A stretch of DNA of 64,000 nt, taken from positions 59,383-123,382 of IMG/VR virus record IMGVR_UViG_3300045970_000591. One strand, given 5' to 3'. The translations under genes were made by a program, and so were the position numbers. This DNA comes from a virus. The notes beneath the pieces are model-generated. The model did not search any database, was not told the DNA's origin, and saw only the letters and a list, made by a program, of their open reading frames with translations. The first letter of the stretch is position 1, and each line of letters starts with the position of its first letter. Shown here piece after piece: positions 36,920 through 44,854 of this stretch.

Positions 36920-37710
36920 CAAACTTTATTATGTTGTCGGGTATTCCGCGCTCAGGATCACAGGTATTAGCATCTATGCTAAACCAGCACCCAATGATAC
37001 ATGCATCAACTACATCGCCTGTAGTGGATTTGCTCGATATTATACATAAAGAATGGCCGAGATTATCATCGGCATTGTTAAATCAGCCACCTACGCAGTA
37101 TAATAATATTATTGCGGGAATGATAACCGGCGCATATGGTCATATAGATAAACAAGTTATTGTTGATAAAAACAGAATATGGCCACGATACGGTAAAATG
37201 ATGGGAGAAGTGTTAGGGCATCGTCCAAAGATTATATGCACTGTTAGACATATTCCGGAAGTATTAGCATCATACATATTATTGATAGAAAAGAATAATC
37301 ATAAGATTACATATATTGATCAGGATATAATAGATCTCGGCTTACCCATCAACAATAAGAATAGATGCAAAATACTATGGGAGAAGTATATAAGCGCACC
37401 ATACACAAGTTTAAGGGTTGGATATAATAGTAATGCCGCTGACTTGTGTATAGTGAGATACGCAGACATTGTAGATAATAGTCAGGTAACAATGGACAGG
37501 ATAACACAGTTTATAGGAATAGAATCCCATACAGTGGATCAACATAATCTACAGGCAATGGATGAAAACGATAGTTATCACGGCGGATTAGAGGGATTAC
37601 ATAATGTCAGACAAGAAATGAAAAGAGTAAGCCCACCACCGGTTGATGTAATAGGGCATGAACTGACTAAACTATATACAGATATGAAACTGGATTTTTG
37701 GAACAAATGA
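36916..37710 (+). CDS. Sulfotransferase-like protein
   Basis: The product has 264 residues. The 5'-phosphosulfate loop IMLSGIPRSGSQVLASMLNQ is near residues 4-23, and the 3'-phosphate region ICTVRHIPEVLASYILLI is near 108-125. A PAPS-dependent transfer to a glycan hydroxyl or tyrosine is expected. A sister protein lies at 41010-41891. Confidence 0.75.
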   Translation: MTNFIMLSGIPRSGSQVLASMLNQHPMIHASTTSPVVDLLDIIHKEWPRLSSALLNQPPTQYNNIIAGMITGAYGHIDKQVIVDKNRIWPRYGKMMGEVLGHRPKIICTVRHIPEVLASYILLIEKNNHKITYIDQDIIDLGLPINNKNRCKILWEKYISAPYTSLRVGYNSNAADLCIVRYADIVDNSQVTMDRITQFIGIESHTVDQHNLQAMDENDSYHGGLEGLHNVRQEMKRVSPPPVDVIGHELTKLYTDMKLDFWNK

Positions 37711-38354
37711 TAATAGAACCGTTTTCTCGCAGATTTGGTGTTTTAAAGAACAACAATAATCATATCCAATATGTATTAGATATTGGTGCATATCGTGGTG
37801 ACTTTACACAGACAGTAAAAACTATATGGCCGTCTGCTATAGTGCGACAAATAGAAGCGGATGAAAGACAGTTACCTTGGCTGCAAGATAACGCAATAAT
37901 AGCATTATTGGGTGACACAGAACTCCCTGCAGTAGACTTCTATACACTGTCTGATGATAAAATAACAACAGGTAGTTCTATCTATAGGGAACTAACGCCT
38001 CACTATACATCATCCAGCACTGTTGTTATACAGAAGTCGATGACCACACTTGATATCTTAGATGCTAAACATAACTTCTTCGGTAACTGGAAAGACTACG
38101 GATTAGTAAAAATAGATACACAGGGATCGGAACTTATTATATTAGCAGGGGCAAAAACTTTCCTGGCAACAAAGCAGCCAAAATATATTTTGTTGGAATG
38201 CTCTGTGCAACAATATAATAAAGGTGCCCCATCATTTAATGTTATAATAGAAACATTAGCCGGATTAGGCTATGGTATGAAAGATATATTTGACTTATCT
38301 TATGACGGTAATCATGCTTTATTGCAGACCGACATATTGTTTGAAAGATTATAA
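37707..38354 (+). CDS. FkbM-family methyltransferase
   Basis: The product has 215 residues. The start is set at ATG 37707 (ATGA overlap). YVLDIGAYRGDFTQTVKTIW is SAM motif I; LVKIDTQGSELIILAGA and PKYILLECSVQQYNKGAPSF are the FkbM hallmarks. It probably O-methylates a sugar. It is related to the C-terminal domain of the fusion at 27516. Confidence 0.8.
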   Translation: MIIEPFSRRFGVLKNNNNHIQYVLDIGAYRGDFTQTVKTIWPSAIVRQIEADERQLPWLQDNAIIALLGDTELPAVDFYTLSDDKITTGSSIYRELTPHYTSSSTVVIQKSMTTLDILDAKHNFFGNWKDYGLVKIDTQGSELIILAGAKTFLATKQPKYILLECSVQQYNKGAPSFNVIIETLAGLGYGMKDIFDLSYDGNHALLQTDILFERL

Positions 38355-38360
38355 CAGTAT

Positions 38361-38367
38361 ATAAATA
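38361..38367 (+). promoter_or_regulatory. Late-type promoter box ATAAATA
   Basis: TATATAAATAC lies 20 bases before ATG 38388, with an AAAGGG ribosome site. It would start a second transcript inside the glycan island. Confidence 0.55.
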
Positions 38368-38387
38368 CACTACTTAAAAAGGGTAAT

Positions 38388-39317
38388 ATGAAGAAAATAT
38401 TTTTTATTGATGGCGGTGCTGGTCGTGTAGTGGCGGCAATTCCTGCTTTGTTAAAATACGATAGGTTAAATCCGGGCGGTGATTGGGCAGTGTTGGTAGC
38501 AGCGTGGGACTATTTGTTTTGGGGCATACCTGAACTGCAAGATAGAACATACGGGTTGGATACAAAGGGTCTATTTGATAATGTTGTAAAAAATGCAGAT
38601 CAACTTATTACACCAGAACCGTATAGAAATCCTGCATATTTTAAACAAGAGATTTCTCTTGTGCAAGCATTTGATAGGGAAATAAACAACACAACTGATC
38701 ACAGTGATTTAGGTATTCCTAAAATGGTGTTTAATAGGCAAGAACAGCTGGTTGCTGCCAACACCTTGCGTGATCTAAAAGGTATTCAGAAGAAACAAAA
38801 GACTGTTATATTTCAACCGTTTGGTCGCGGTGCAAAACTTGATAAAGAAACAGTGATTGATGAAGAGTCGCGCAGCCTTAGTCAAAAGGACTATATTACA
38901 TTAGTAAAGAAGTTGGCATTAAGATACAACATGATTTTCTTTGGTGAACCAGAGTTTCAACTTAAGGAAGATACTTATTCGGCAAAATATACCTGCGATT
39001 TAAGACAATGGGGTGCATTGATACAAGCAGCAGATTACTTTGTTGGCTGTGATAGTGTAGGCCAGCACATGGCACGCGCAGTAGGAACACCTGGCACAGT
39101 TATATTTGGCTCTACCTATCCGTTGAATACATCCTATCCTGATTATTTTCAGATATTAGATAAGGCAGGTAATAAGAAGTATGCACCTATACGGATTGCA
39201 GGACTTGATGTTTCTTTAGCCAACAGATTAAATGAATCCTTTATGACATTTACAGATAAAGAACTAAACGATATGTATATAGCCATAGCAAATGATATTG
39301 ATAGGAAAACAAAATAA
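38388..39317 (+). CDS. GT9/heptosyltransferase-like glycosyltransferase
   Basis: The product has 309 residues. IFFIDGGAGRVVAAIPALLK at the N-terminus and YFVGCDSVGQHMARAVGTPG (near 218-238) with TVIFGSTYPL are the GT-B family 9 signatures. IFQPFGRGAKL near 140 begins the second Rossmann domain. It complements the split GT9 pair at 30749-32142. The stop overlaps the next ATG by one base. Confidence 0.75.
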   Translation: MKKIFFIDGGAGRVVAAIPALLKYDRLNPGGDWAVLVAAWDYLFWGIPELQDRTYGLDTKGLFDNVVKNADQLITPEPYRNPAYFKQEISLVQAFDREINNTTDHSDLGIPKMVFNRQEQLVAANTLRDLKGIQKKQKTVIFQPFGRGAKLDKETVIDEESRSLSQKDYITLVKKLALRYNMIFFGEPEFQLKEDTYSAKYTCDLRQWGALIQAADYFVGCDSVGQHMARAVGTPGTVIFGSTYPLNTSYPDYFQILDKAGNKKYAPIRIAGLDVSLANRLNESFMTFTDKELNDMYIAIANDIDRKTK

Positions 39318-41017
39318 TGTACTCAGTTCTTGGAATAAATCCCTCACATAATGGATCAGCAGCATTAGTTGTTGATGGCGAACTTTTATTTTACGCGGAA
39401 GAAGAACGGTTTAGTCGTTCTAAGTATGACGGCAATCCGTTTCGTGCTATGTTGCACGTATTGGTAAATCATACAGTTGATGAGCTCGTAATAGGCGGCA
39501 CAGATATGCAGTTTGCAACATTACCGTGGACAGGAGAGGACGCATATACTGCCCTTGTTAGAAAGTTCAACCCAAATGTAAAAGTCACTCGCTTAGGGAA
39601 CCTACACCATTTAGGTCACGCCACAACCGCATTTTATGGTTCGGGCTTTGATACAGCAGCAGCAGTTATAGTAGATGGTGCAGGATCAATCCATAAAGAA
39701 CAGGTGGGTGAAAATGGACCTACAGTAGCAGGATATGAAACAGAAACAATATATCAATGCGCCTATCCACACGAGTTTAATGCAGTGTATAAAAGGTATT
39801 CCGATGGCGGCCAAGGTATGCACTACGATAATGGCATCCAGGAGTTTGATAGTTCTGTAACTATTACAAAAGCATACGAAGCGGTAACTGATTATTTAGG
39901 CTTTGGGTTTATCGAGGCAGGTAAAACAATGGGATTGGCGCCGTACGGGAAGGCAGATCCTAACCTTCCACCGTTCTTTATACATGGTAAAGGCAATAAG
40001 AATCTATTGATGCCATTTTACCCTGCAGGTGCCCGTATCGACGAAGACAGATTTCCTTATCTAAAGAGATTCGCAGACCAGCGTGCATGGCATAACGATT
40101 TCAGTTTAGTGCGCGATCAAGATAAAAACTTGGCGTATGCGATTCAACAGGAAGCAGAGTATCAGGTTATGACACTGATACAGAAAGCGATAGATATTAC
40201 AGGTGAAACAAATATTGTTATATCTGGCGGCTTCGGATTAAACTGTGTAGCCAACTATAAGTTTATAAAACAGTTTCCTAACATTAAGTTTTATATCGAC
40301 CCTATTGCACATGATGGCGGAACATCAATAGGATTGGCTCAGTATGTTTGGCGCCAAAAATCAACAGATACAGTTGTTCGTCCGCTAAAATCTGTATATT
40401 TAAGTGCTCCACCGAACTATGATCAACTTAATATGGCACAGCAATCTACAGAAAACTTAGTTGTAGAAGATACGACAGTCGATGCTATTGTTGATTTAAT
40501 CGATCAAGGAAATATTGTTGCACTATTTCAGGGATCGGCAGAAGGTGGACCGCGAGCATTGGGTAATAGAAGCATTTTATTTGACCCTCGACGCGCCGAT
40601 GGTAAAGATATTGTGAACGGTGTGAAACACCGTGAGTGGTTTAGACCATTTGCAGGAACTGTGTTGAAAGAATATGCAGCAGAATGGTTTGAAATGGCTG
40701 GCTTAGAAGAATCCCCGTTCATGATGTATGCGGTAGATGTAAAGGCAGATAAGGTTGATTTGATACCTGCCGTTACGCACGTTGATAATACTTGCCGCGT
40801 GCAGACTGTTACTAAAGAACAGAATGAAAAATATTATGAACTGATTAGCGCATTTTATTATAAAACTGGTGTGCCTGTGTTGTTTAATACAAGCTTCAAC
40901 TTGGCTGGCCAGCCACTTGTTGATTCTGTGTTTGATGCGTTAGTGACATTGTTTAACAGCGATATAAAATACATCTATATGCCCGATATTGGCAAACTGG
41001 TAACAAAGAATGTCTAA
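39317..41017 (+). CDS. NodU/CmcH/TobZ-type O-carbamoyltransferase
   Basis: The product has 566 residues. The N-terminal Kae1-like domain carries LGNLHHLGHATTAFYGSGF (His pair, near 95-113), AVIVDGAGSIH, KTMGLAPYGKADP and GGFGLNCVANYKF. The C-terminal domain carries EGGPRALGNRSILFDPR and REWFRPFAGTVL. These enzymes form carbamoyl-AMP from carbamoyl phosphate and ATP and carbamoylate sugar or antibiotic hydroxyls. The length is near the family norm. In this operon it likely carbamoylates the phage-made glycan or a modified nucleoside. Confidence 0.9.
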   Translation: MYSVLGINPSHNGSAALVVDGELLFYAEEERFSRSKYDGNPFRAMLHVLVNHTVDELVIGGTDMQFATLPWTGEDAYTALVRKFNPNVKVTRLGNLHHLGHATTAFYGSGFDTAAAVIVDGAGSIHKEQVGENGPTVAGYETETIYQCAYPHEFNAVYKRYSDGGQGMHYDNGIQEFDSSVTITKAYEAVTDYLGFGFIEAGKTMGLAPYGKADPNLPPFFIHGKGNKNLLMPFYPAGARIDEDRFPYLKRFADQRAWHNDFSLVRDQDKNLAYAIQQEAEYQVMTLIQKAIDITGETNIVISGGFGLNCVANYKFIKQFPNIKFYIDPIAHDGGTSIGLAQYVWRQKSTDTVVRPLKSVYLSAPPNYDQLNMAQQSTENLVVEDTTVDAIVDLIDQGNIVALFQGSAEGGPRALGNRSILFDPRRADGKDIVNGVKHREWFRPFAGTVLKEYAAEWFEMAGLEESPFMMYAVDVKADKVDLIPAVTHVDNTCRVQTVTKEQNEKYYELISAFYYKTGVPVLFNTSFNLAGQPLVDSVFDALVTLFNSDIKYIYMPDIGKLVTKNV

Positions 41018-41891
41018 GACCTATAACTTCATTTCCGGGTTGCCGCGTTCCGGCACTACTTTATTAAGCACTATACTAAATCAGAATCCCAGATTTAGTG
41101 CAGGCATCAGTGATCCACTGGAAATGTATGTAAACAGTGTAATAAAAGACACAAGCACAGCAGTGGGTATGGAGGCAGCAGTTTCTATTCCTAAACGTAG
41201 AGAGATTATAAAAGGATTATTTGATAGCTTTTACAGCGACAGCAACGAGGTGTGTTTCAATACAAACCGCGGCTGGTCAGCAAATACAGCATTATTAGGT
41301 AATCTATTTCCTAACTTCAAAATGATTGTATGTCTTAGGGATATTCCGTGGATCTTGGATTCTTTCGAGCAACTTAATGCTAAAAACCCATATACTGTGA
41401 AGCCCTTATATCACCATCAGCTTCTCGCTACTGTATATGAGCGATGCGGCATGTTGATGGGAAATATGCCGAATTTCGGTGGATATGTAGCTGGGCCGCT
41501 TGCTAATGTTAAGCAGTCTATGTTCAGCAATGAGCGGCAACATATATGTTATGTAGAGTATGACACATTGGTCACTGATCCTACCTCAACAATGAAACAG
41601 CTTTATGCGTTTCTTAACGAGCCATATTTCGAACATGATTTTAATAACGTAGAGGCATCCTATGATGAGTTTGATGAACAAACTAAAATAATAGGACTGC
41701 ACAAGGTTAGACAGAAGGTAGAGTTTAGGCAACGGAACTCGATCTTACCATCCGATCTTTACCAACAATATGCACAATCGAGTTTTTGGAAATATAACTT
41801 CGACCAATCAAAGAAGCTATTAAACTGGATACAACCTAATAAGACGATAAATACTGCTAAACCTGCACCTAATATTAGCAGACAACTTTAA
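41010..41891 (+). CDS. Sulfotransferase-like protein
   Basis: The product has 293 residues. FISGLPRSGTTLLSTILNQN (near 7-26) is the PAPS 5' loop and MIVCLRDIPWILDSFEQL (near 106-123) the 3' region. CYVEYDTLVTDP is typical of family members. It overlaps the carbamoyltransferase by 8 bp and closes the island. Confidence 0.75.
   Translation: MSKTYNFISGLPRSGTTLLSTILNQNPRFSAGISDPLEMYVNSVIKDTSTAVGMEAAVSIPKRREIIKGLFDSFYSDSNEVCFNTNRGWSANTALLGNLFPNFKMIVCLRDIPWILDSFEQLNAKNPYTVKPLYHHQLLATVYERCGMLMGNMPNFGGYVAGPLANVKQSMFSNERQHICYVEYDTLVTDPTSTMKQLYAFLNEPYFEHDFNNVEASYDEFDEQTKIIGLHKVRQKVEFRQRNSILPSDLYQQYAQSSFWKYNFDQSKKLLNWIQPNKTINTAKPAPNISRQL
41847..41853 (+). promoter_or_regulatory. Late-type promoter box ATAAATA
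   Basis: ACGATAAATAC lies inside the end of the sulfotransferase gene, 47 bases before ATG 41901. Confidence 0.4.
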
Positions 41892-41900
41892 GGAACGAAA

Positions 41901-42545
41901 ATGAGTAAATATATTGAAACAGCACTAAGCGCAGCCGCATACCAACGTTGCAAGAAAATAACAATCTATAATCCGTATATGGGTGTGCCAACCGTTCAGT
42001 TTGAAGAAGAGATGATTATTAAGCGTGCAGATGGTTCTGCATTGCACGATAACCTAAGCACAATGACAAAGCTGATTAATAACTATAGCGAGACATTTCC
42101 TATCTACAATCCTGTCACACAAGCAAAAACTGGTGCCACAGGAACAGTAGCTCAACTTTATGCAATGATTTGGTCTGTGTATATGAACGAAGCAGTTTAT
42201 CGTGATGCACATTTAGCAAAAGTTGCAGTGCTTGATGCCTTCCAAGTTCAAGACCGTGCTAATAAAGTTGCGGCAGACGCAGCAGTTGCTCTTATTTGGG
42301 CTAACTTTACCACAGCTGACGCCGCAGCCCTTGTTACTGCTACAGCACTCGCTGATACAATGGCAACACCGGAAGAAAAGGCTGTTGTCATGGCAGATTA
42401 CGAAGCAGCAAAAGCAACAGCATATACAGCAGCATCTGATGCAGCAGCGTTAGTAGTTACTAACTATGATGCAGCTAAGGTAGCAGCAGAAGCTCAATCA
42501 GTGATTGATGCCCAAGCAGCTTACGATGCAGTATTAGCAGCCTAA
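41901..42545 (+). CDS. Hypothetical protein with Ala-rich coiled-coil tail
   Basis: The product has 214 residues. Residues 1-100 are globular. The last 110 residues are an alanine-rich helical region (e.g. AADAAVALIWANFTTADAAA). AAGGAACG precedes the ATG. A virion or scaffold role would fit the composition; no family was recognised. Confidence 0.5.
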   Translation: MSKYIETALSAAAYQRCKKITIYNPYMGVPTVQFEEEMIIKRADGSALHDNLSTMTKLINNYSETFPIYNPVTQAKTGATGTVAQLYAMIWSVYMNEAVYRDAHLAKVAVLDAFQVQDRANKVAADAAVALIWANFTTADAAALVTATALADTMATPEEKAVVMADYEAAKATAYTAASDAAALVVTNYDAAKVAAEAQSVIDAQAAYDAVLAA

Positions 42546-42550
42546 ACCGG

Positions 42551-42583
42551 TTGACACTAATGTGATATGATGTTACATTAGTG
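42551..42583 (+). promoter_or_regulatory. Sigma70-like promoter overlapping a palindrome
   Basis: TTGACA (42551) and TACATT (42574) are separated by 17 bp. The perfect inverted repeat CACTAATGT/ACATTAGTG (42555-42583) covers the spacer and -10 box, so it could be an operator or a bidirectional terminator for the gene upstream. No coding frame follows before the next promoter. Confidence 0.5.
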
Positions 42584-42647
42584 GCTTACAAGCAGTGTTT
42601 TATGGTGATGCTAGTTAAATGCTTTAAAGGCAACCGAAACGAAGTGG

Positions 42648-42676
42648 TTGACACCTATCTAAAACGCTGTTATAAT
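42648..42676 (+). promoter_or_regulatory. Consensus sigma70 promoter TTGACA-17-TATAAT
   Basis: Both hexamers are perfect consensus with a 17-bp spacer. It would be read by unmodified host polymerase. A leader of about 220 bases precedes the small ORF at 42904; a late-type box (ATAAATA, 42685) lies just downstream. Confidence 0.8.
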
Positions 42677-42840
42677 GTAGAATGATAAATAAAAGTGTAG
42701 CAAAATATACTCGTCTCTAAGAAGATTACTTGAATAACTTGACGGGTTACTATATGTGTGTTAAACTTGCTGCATAGATTAGAAGTAATGTAAATAGTGG
42801 TTGTATAATCACACTAACTATACATTATTTGAGATAGATG

Positions 42841-42847
42841 ATAAATA
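42841..42847 (+). promoter_or_regulatory. Late-type promoter box ATAAATA
   Basis: GATAAATAAC lies 56 bases before ATG 42904, inside the long leader from the 42648 promoter. Confidence 0.4.
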
Positions 42848-42903
42848 ACCTTATACAGATAAGTATCTGTATATTTTAACTTGGATATAAAAACGGTATT
42901 AAA

Positions 42904-43077
42904 ATGGCTAACTTTACACGATTACAGAACAATGCACATACGTCCGCCCCAGCGGCTCGTACCTCTGCGAACTGTTTCGGGTATTGGCTCGAGACAAATA
43001 CAGTCGGTAAAAGCTCAAATAGTATTGAACAAGATCCGATGCAAACGGCTTCCTTCTATAAGGGGTCTGGAAACTAA
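42904..43077 (+). CDS. Small protein, 57 residues
   Basis: The reading frame begins MANFTRLQNNAHTSAP and ends KGSGN. It is framed by a consensus promoter about 230 bases upstream and a strong terminator 31 bases downstream, which supports expression. No family was recognised. The ribosome site is weak. A regulatory RNA that merely contains the frame is an alternative. Confidence 0.45.
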   Translation: MANFTRLQNNAHTSAPAARTSANCFGYWLETNTVGKSSNSIEQDPMQTASFYKGSGN

Positions 43078-43108
43078 GAAAAAGTAACCAGAACATTTAT
43101 AAAAGGAA

Positions 43109-43135
43109 GCCGCTAGGAAACTAAGCGGCTTTTTT
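43109..43135 (+). terminator. Rho-independent terminator
   Basis: GCCGCTAG and CTAAGCGGC pair (one bulged A) around a GAAA tetraloop and are followed by six T. It ends the transcript of the 57-residue ORF. Confidence 0.9.
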
Positions 43136-43269
43136 GTTGATCGCTGTGAAGCGTGATGGTTAGTTATAGTGTGAAGAACAGGAAACGTGGTCCTGGCCCT
43201 GCACTTAAAACATGGGGCAAACGGGCGGTGACGGGGATGGCTTATCTTCTTGTAGATAAAAAAATCCGT

Positions 43270-43356
43270 CATATTAAAGCATATTAAGCACCCCTTAAGG
43301 TGTGAGGGAAAGTCCAGCTGGCTGACCCGGCGCAGGCCATAATATGTTTTAATATA
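43270..43356 (+). repeat. E-family bracketed RNA unit E0
   Basis: CATATTAAAGCATATTA (43270-43286) is nearly complementary to TAATATGTTTTAATATA (43340-43356). The 53-base interior contains CACC/GGTG and the string GAGGGAAAGTCC. The same bracket motif recurs at 60903, 61093 and 61318. Function unknown. Confidence 0.55.
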
Positions 43357-43413
43357 CACATTCAGGAACCAAATGGGAGTGAAATGTCCGTGGCAGAGTG
43401 TGTTGAATATTTT

Positions 43414-43496
43414 GGAGGTCGAAAGCTAGTGGCTCTAGCACCAGGTCTGTAAAACCTGTCCTTCGGGGAGTGGATCGAAACCACAGGCCTCCACCA
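43414..43496 (+). tRNA. tRNA-Tyr(GTA)
   Basis: The acceptor GGAGGTC/GGCCTCC, the anticodon loop with GTA, a class II variable arm and encoded CCA are all visible. First of the cluster. Confidence 0.9.
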
Positions 43497-43671
43497 CAAT
43501 ACTCTATCTTAAACAGTTGCACATTGGTTAAGGTAGGAAAGGGAGAGTGCAACCTCCCTGAGAGATATGGAGAATCGGGTTTTAGTCCCCGTAGTTCGTT
43601 GTCTGAAACTGACAAGGTGCCATTAATCAGCAGATCCTGTACTGATTTAAAAGAAAAGGGATCACATTTTC
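43497..43671 (+). other. Structured spacer without recognised gene
   Basis: These 175 bases hold several hairpins (GTTGCAC/GTGCAAC, GGGAG/CTCCC, TTGTC/GACAA, ATCAG/CTGAT) but no convincing frame or cloverleaf. It could be a regulatory RNA or eroded tRNAs. Confidence 0.4.
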
Positions 43672-43746
43672 GGGGGCAGTAATGGGTTACGGCGAAGCCT
43701 TGCAAGTTTCGTGTCTAGAAGGGTTCGATTCCCTCGGTCTCCACCA
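43672..43746 (+). tRNA. tRNA-Ala(TGC), small D-arm
   Basis: GGGGGCA/GGTCTCC pair with G-U pairs and one A-G mismatch. The D-arm is reduced to GTAA-TGGG-TTAC. The anticodon loop is CTTGCAA and the T-arm AAGGG/CCCTC; CCA is encoded. Confidence 0.6.
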
Positions 43747-43750
43747 TTAT

Positions 43751-43825
43751 AGGCTTGACATGAACTGTAGTTCATATCGTTATGACATGACGATTTAGGC
43801 AGTTAGATTCTGCACTAGCCCACCA
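43751..43825 (+). tRNA. tRNA-Val(GAC)
   Basis: Anticodon stem TCGTT/GACGA with loop ATGACAT, D-stem ATGA/TCAT, encoded CCA. The acceptor has mismatches at 1-72 and 6-67, and the T-loop is TTAGATT, so it is imperfect. Confidence 0.5.
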
Positions 43826-43829
43826 GTTA

Positions 43830-43885
43830 CGGGACAAAAAGATAATTCTGTAAAGAATTTATACTGCATTATAAATGTCCCGCCA
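43830..43885 (+). ncRNA. Short tRNA-like RNA lacking a T-arm
   Basis: CGGGACA pairs perfectly with TGTCCCG, followed by CCA as in a tRNA. The interior has only two AT hairpins (AATTC/GAATT and TTATA/TATAA) and no TTC-type T-loop. It is 56 nt long. It sits in line with genuine tRNAs and is followed by an R-family spacer. Confidence 0.45.
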
Positions 43886-43953
43886 TTTTTAAAGAGTTCG
43901 TTCAGCAAATATAAAATTCAACTTTTAATTGAAAAATAAGAACTCTGTTTTAA
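43886..43953 (+). repeat. R-family spacer hairpin R1
   Basis: TTTTTAAAG precedes stem AGAGTTC/GAACTCT (43893-43899 with 43940-43946). CAGCAA sits at 43903 in the 5' loop and GTTTTAA follows the stem. It exactly fills the space between two CCA-ended genes. Confidence 0.6.
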
Positions 43954-43958
43954 TTTAT

Positions 43959-44034
43959 ACCATAGAGTCCACCTGGGGGTGATAACTGACTGTCTATCAG
44001 TTCGTGGCGGGTCCGATTCCCGTCTATGGTGCCA
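43959..44034 (+). tRNA. tRNA-Asp(GTC)
   Basis: Acceptor ACCATAG/CTATGGT, anticodon loop CTGTCTA in stem ACTGA/TCAGT, T-arm GCGGG/CCCGT, CCA encoded. Confidence 0.85.
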
Positions 44035-44107
44035 TTTTTAAAGACTACCTACAGCGAACTAAAAAACTTTTCTTTGTACGAAAACCAAATGTGTAGTCTG
44101 TTTTAAT
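44035..44107 (+). repeat. R-family spacer hairpin R2
   Basis: The stem is AGACTAC/GTAGTCT (44042-44048 with 44093-44099). The loop motif is CAGCGA, a one-base variant, and GTTTTAA follows. All three compensatory differences against R1 keep pairing. Confidence 0.6.
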
Positions 44108-44110
44108 TTC

Positions 44111-44185
44111 GCCCGATTAGCTTAGTGGTAAAGCAACACCTTTGTAACGTGAAGAGCGTCGATTCGATTCCGACATTGGGCACCA
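44111..44185 (+). tRNA. tRNA-Thr(TGT)
   Basis: Acceptor GCCCGAT/ATTGGGC, D-arm AGCTTAGTGGTAAAGC, anticodon loop TTTGTAA, CCA encoded. A C-C mismatch closes the anticodon stem. Confidence 0.75.
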
Positions 44186-44190
44186 AATAT

Positions 44191-44246
44191 GTTTAGTTAA
44201 GTATAGTCGCCTATCGCCTACGTGAGTGGTCCCTACAAAACTGAAC
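44191..44246 (+). ncRNA. tRNA-like hairpin unit, no T-arm
   Basis: GTTTAGT pairs with ACTGAAC (7 bp). It shares the 15-base start GTTTAGTTAAGTATA with the next unit. No CCA and no T-loop. Confidence 0.35.
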
Positions 44247-44255
44247 AACTTTTTA

Positions 44256-44306
44256 GTTTAGTTAAGTATAACTAGTGGACTTTGAATCCATTCTACCTAG
44301 CTAAAC
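44256..44306 (+). ncRNA. tRNA-like unit with Gln-like anticodon arm, no T-arm
   Basis: GTTTAG/CTAAAC closes the unit. GTGGA-CTTTGAA-TCCAT would be a perfect tRNA-Gln (TTG) anticodon arm. There is no T-arm and no CCA. It is either a degenerate tRNA or an anticodon-arm mimic. Confidence 0.4.
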
Positions 44307-44315
44307 AAACTATTT

Positions 44316-44389
44316 CTCCGTGTACATCAATGGCAGACTAGCTGGCCCGGAACCAGAAGACGAAGGTTCGATTCCTTCCACGGTGACCA
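44316..44389 (+). tRNA. tRNA with CGG by position (Pro-like), C33
   Basis: Acceptor CTCCGTG/CACGGTG with one T-T mismatch, T-arm GAAGG/CCTTC, CCA encoded. The anticodon loop CCCGGAA has C instead of the universal U33. Confidence 0.55.
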
Positions 44390-44398
44390 AAATTTAAC

Positions 44399-44472
44399 CG
44401 CCTTGTAGCTCAGTGGCAGAGCATTCGACTGATAATCGAACGATGCAGGTCCGATTCCTGACGAGGCGACCA
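44399..44472 (+). tRNA. tRNA-Ile(GAT)
   Basis: Acceptor CGCCTTG/CGAGGCG, D-arm TAGCTCAGTGGCAGAGC, anticodon loop CTGATAA in TTCGA/TCGAA, CCA encoded. Confidence 0.85.
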
Positions 44473-44487
44473 ATATGAAAGTAAAAT

Positions 44488-44724
44488 ATGGAAGTAATAG
44501 GTTGGGCAGGTAGTATATTACTTGCGTTATGTGCTGTGCCATTAGCATGGCAATCATTTAAACAAAAACATTCGACAGGCATATCTAACACATTTTTAAC
44601 AATGTGGTTGGTCGGTGAACTACTTACTTTTTCGTATGTATTACCAAAACAAGATTATCCACTACTTTTTAACTATGGATTAAACATTGCGTGTTTAATC
44701 ATAGTAATAAGATACAAGTTTTAA
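44488..44724 (+). CDS. PQ-loop / SemiSWEET-like small membrane protein
   Basis: The product has 78 residues with three hydrophobic segments (VIGWAGSILLALCAVPLAW; SNTFLTMWLVGELLTFSYV; NYGLNIACLIIVI). The turn PLAWQSFKQKHSTGIS matches the PQ-loop pattern of SemiSWEET half-transporters, which dimerise to move sugars. It lies between two tRNA genes on the same strand with a short leader. Transport of a sugar is inference; the conserved Pro-Gln is changed to Trp-Gln. Confidence 0.65.
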   Translation: MEVIGWAGSILLALCAVPLAWQSFKQKHSTGISNTFLTMWLVGELLTFSYVLPKQDYPLLFNYGLNIACLIIVIRYKF

Positions 44725-44728
44725 TAAT

Positions 44729-44803
44729 GTCGCATTGGACTTCTGGTGAGGTCAACAGGCTTTCATCCTGTGTAGAGGGGATCGTAACCCCTATGCGACT
44801 CCA
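44729..44803 (+). tRNA. tRNA-Glu(TTC)
   Basis: Acceptor GTCGCAT/ATGCGAC, anticodon ACAGG-CTTTCAT-CCTGT, T-arm AGGGG/CCCCT, CCA encoded. Confidence 0.85.
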
Positions 44804-44843
44804 ATACAGTGTCTGTCTCTTAAATAGTTTTATACAAGTAAAG

Positions 44844-44850
44844 ATAAATA
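44844..44850 (+). promoter_or_regulatory. Late-type box 4 bases before an endonuclease start
   Basis: GATAAATAGTAC runs directly into ATG 44855; no ribosome site fits between. Confidence 0.45.
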
Positions 44851-44854
44851 GTAC

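Noticed and set aside
43300-43356. GAGGGAAAGTCC string suggesting RNase P RNA
   Set aside because: Only the CR-I-like string is present; no partner P4 strand, no ACAGARA motif, and the unit is about 87 nt. It is better explained as an E-family unit.
43470-43705. Reading frames on both strands around the first tRNAs
   Set aside because: They cross tRNA-Tyr and tRNA-Ala and are chance open frames in RNA genes.
43569-43746. tmRNA candidate (3' end GGTCTCCACCA with 5' GGAGAAT)
   Set aside because: No tag reading frame or tmRNA-like D-loop is visible, and the last 75 nt fold as tRNA-Ala(TGC) by themselves.
43414-43746. Group I intron in a tRNA
   Set aside because: The long gap between tRNA-Tyr and tRNA-Ala suggested it, but no P3-P7 core or split anticodon was found and both tRNAs are whole.
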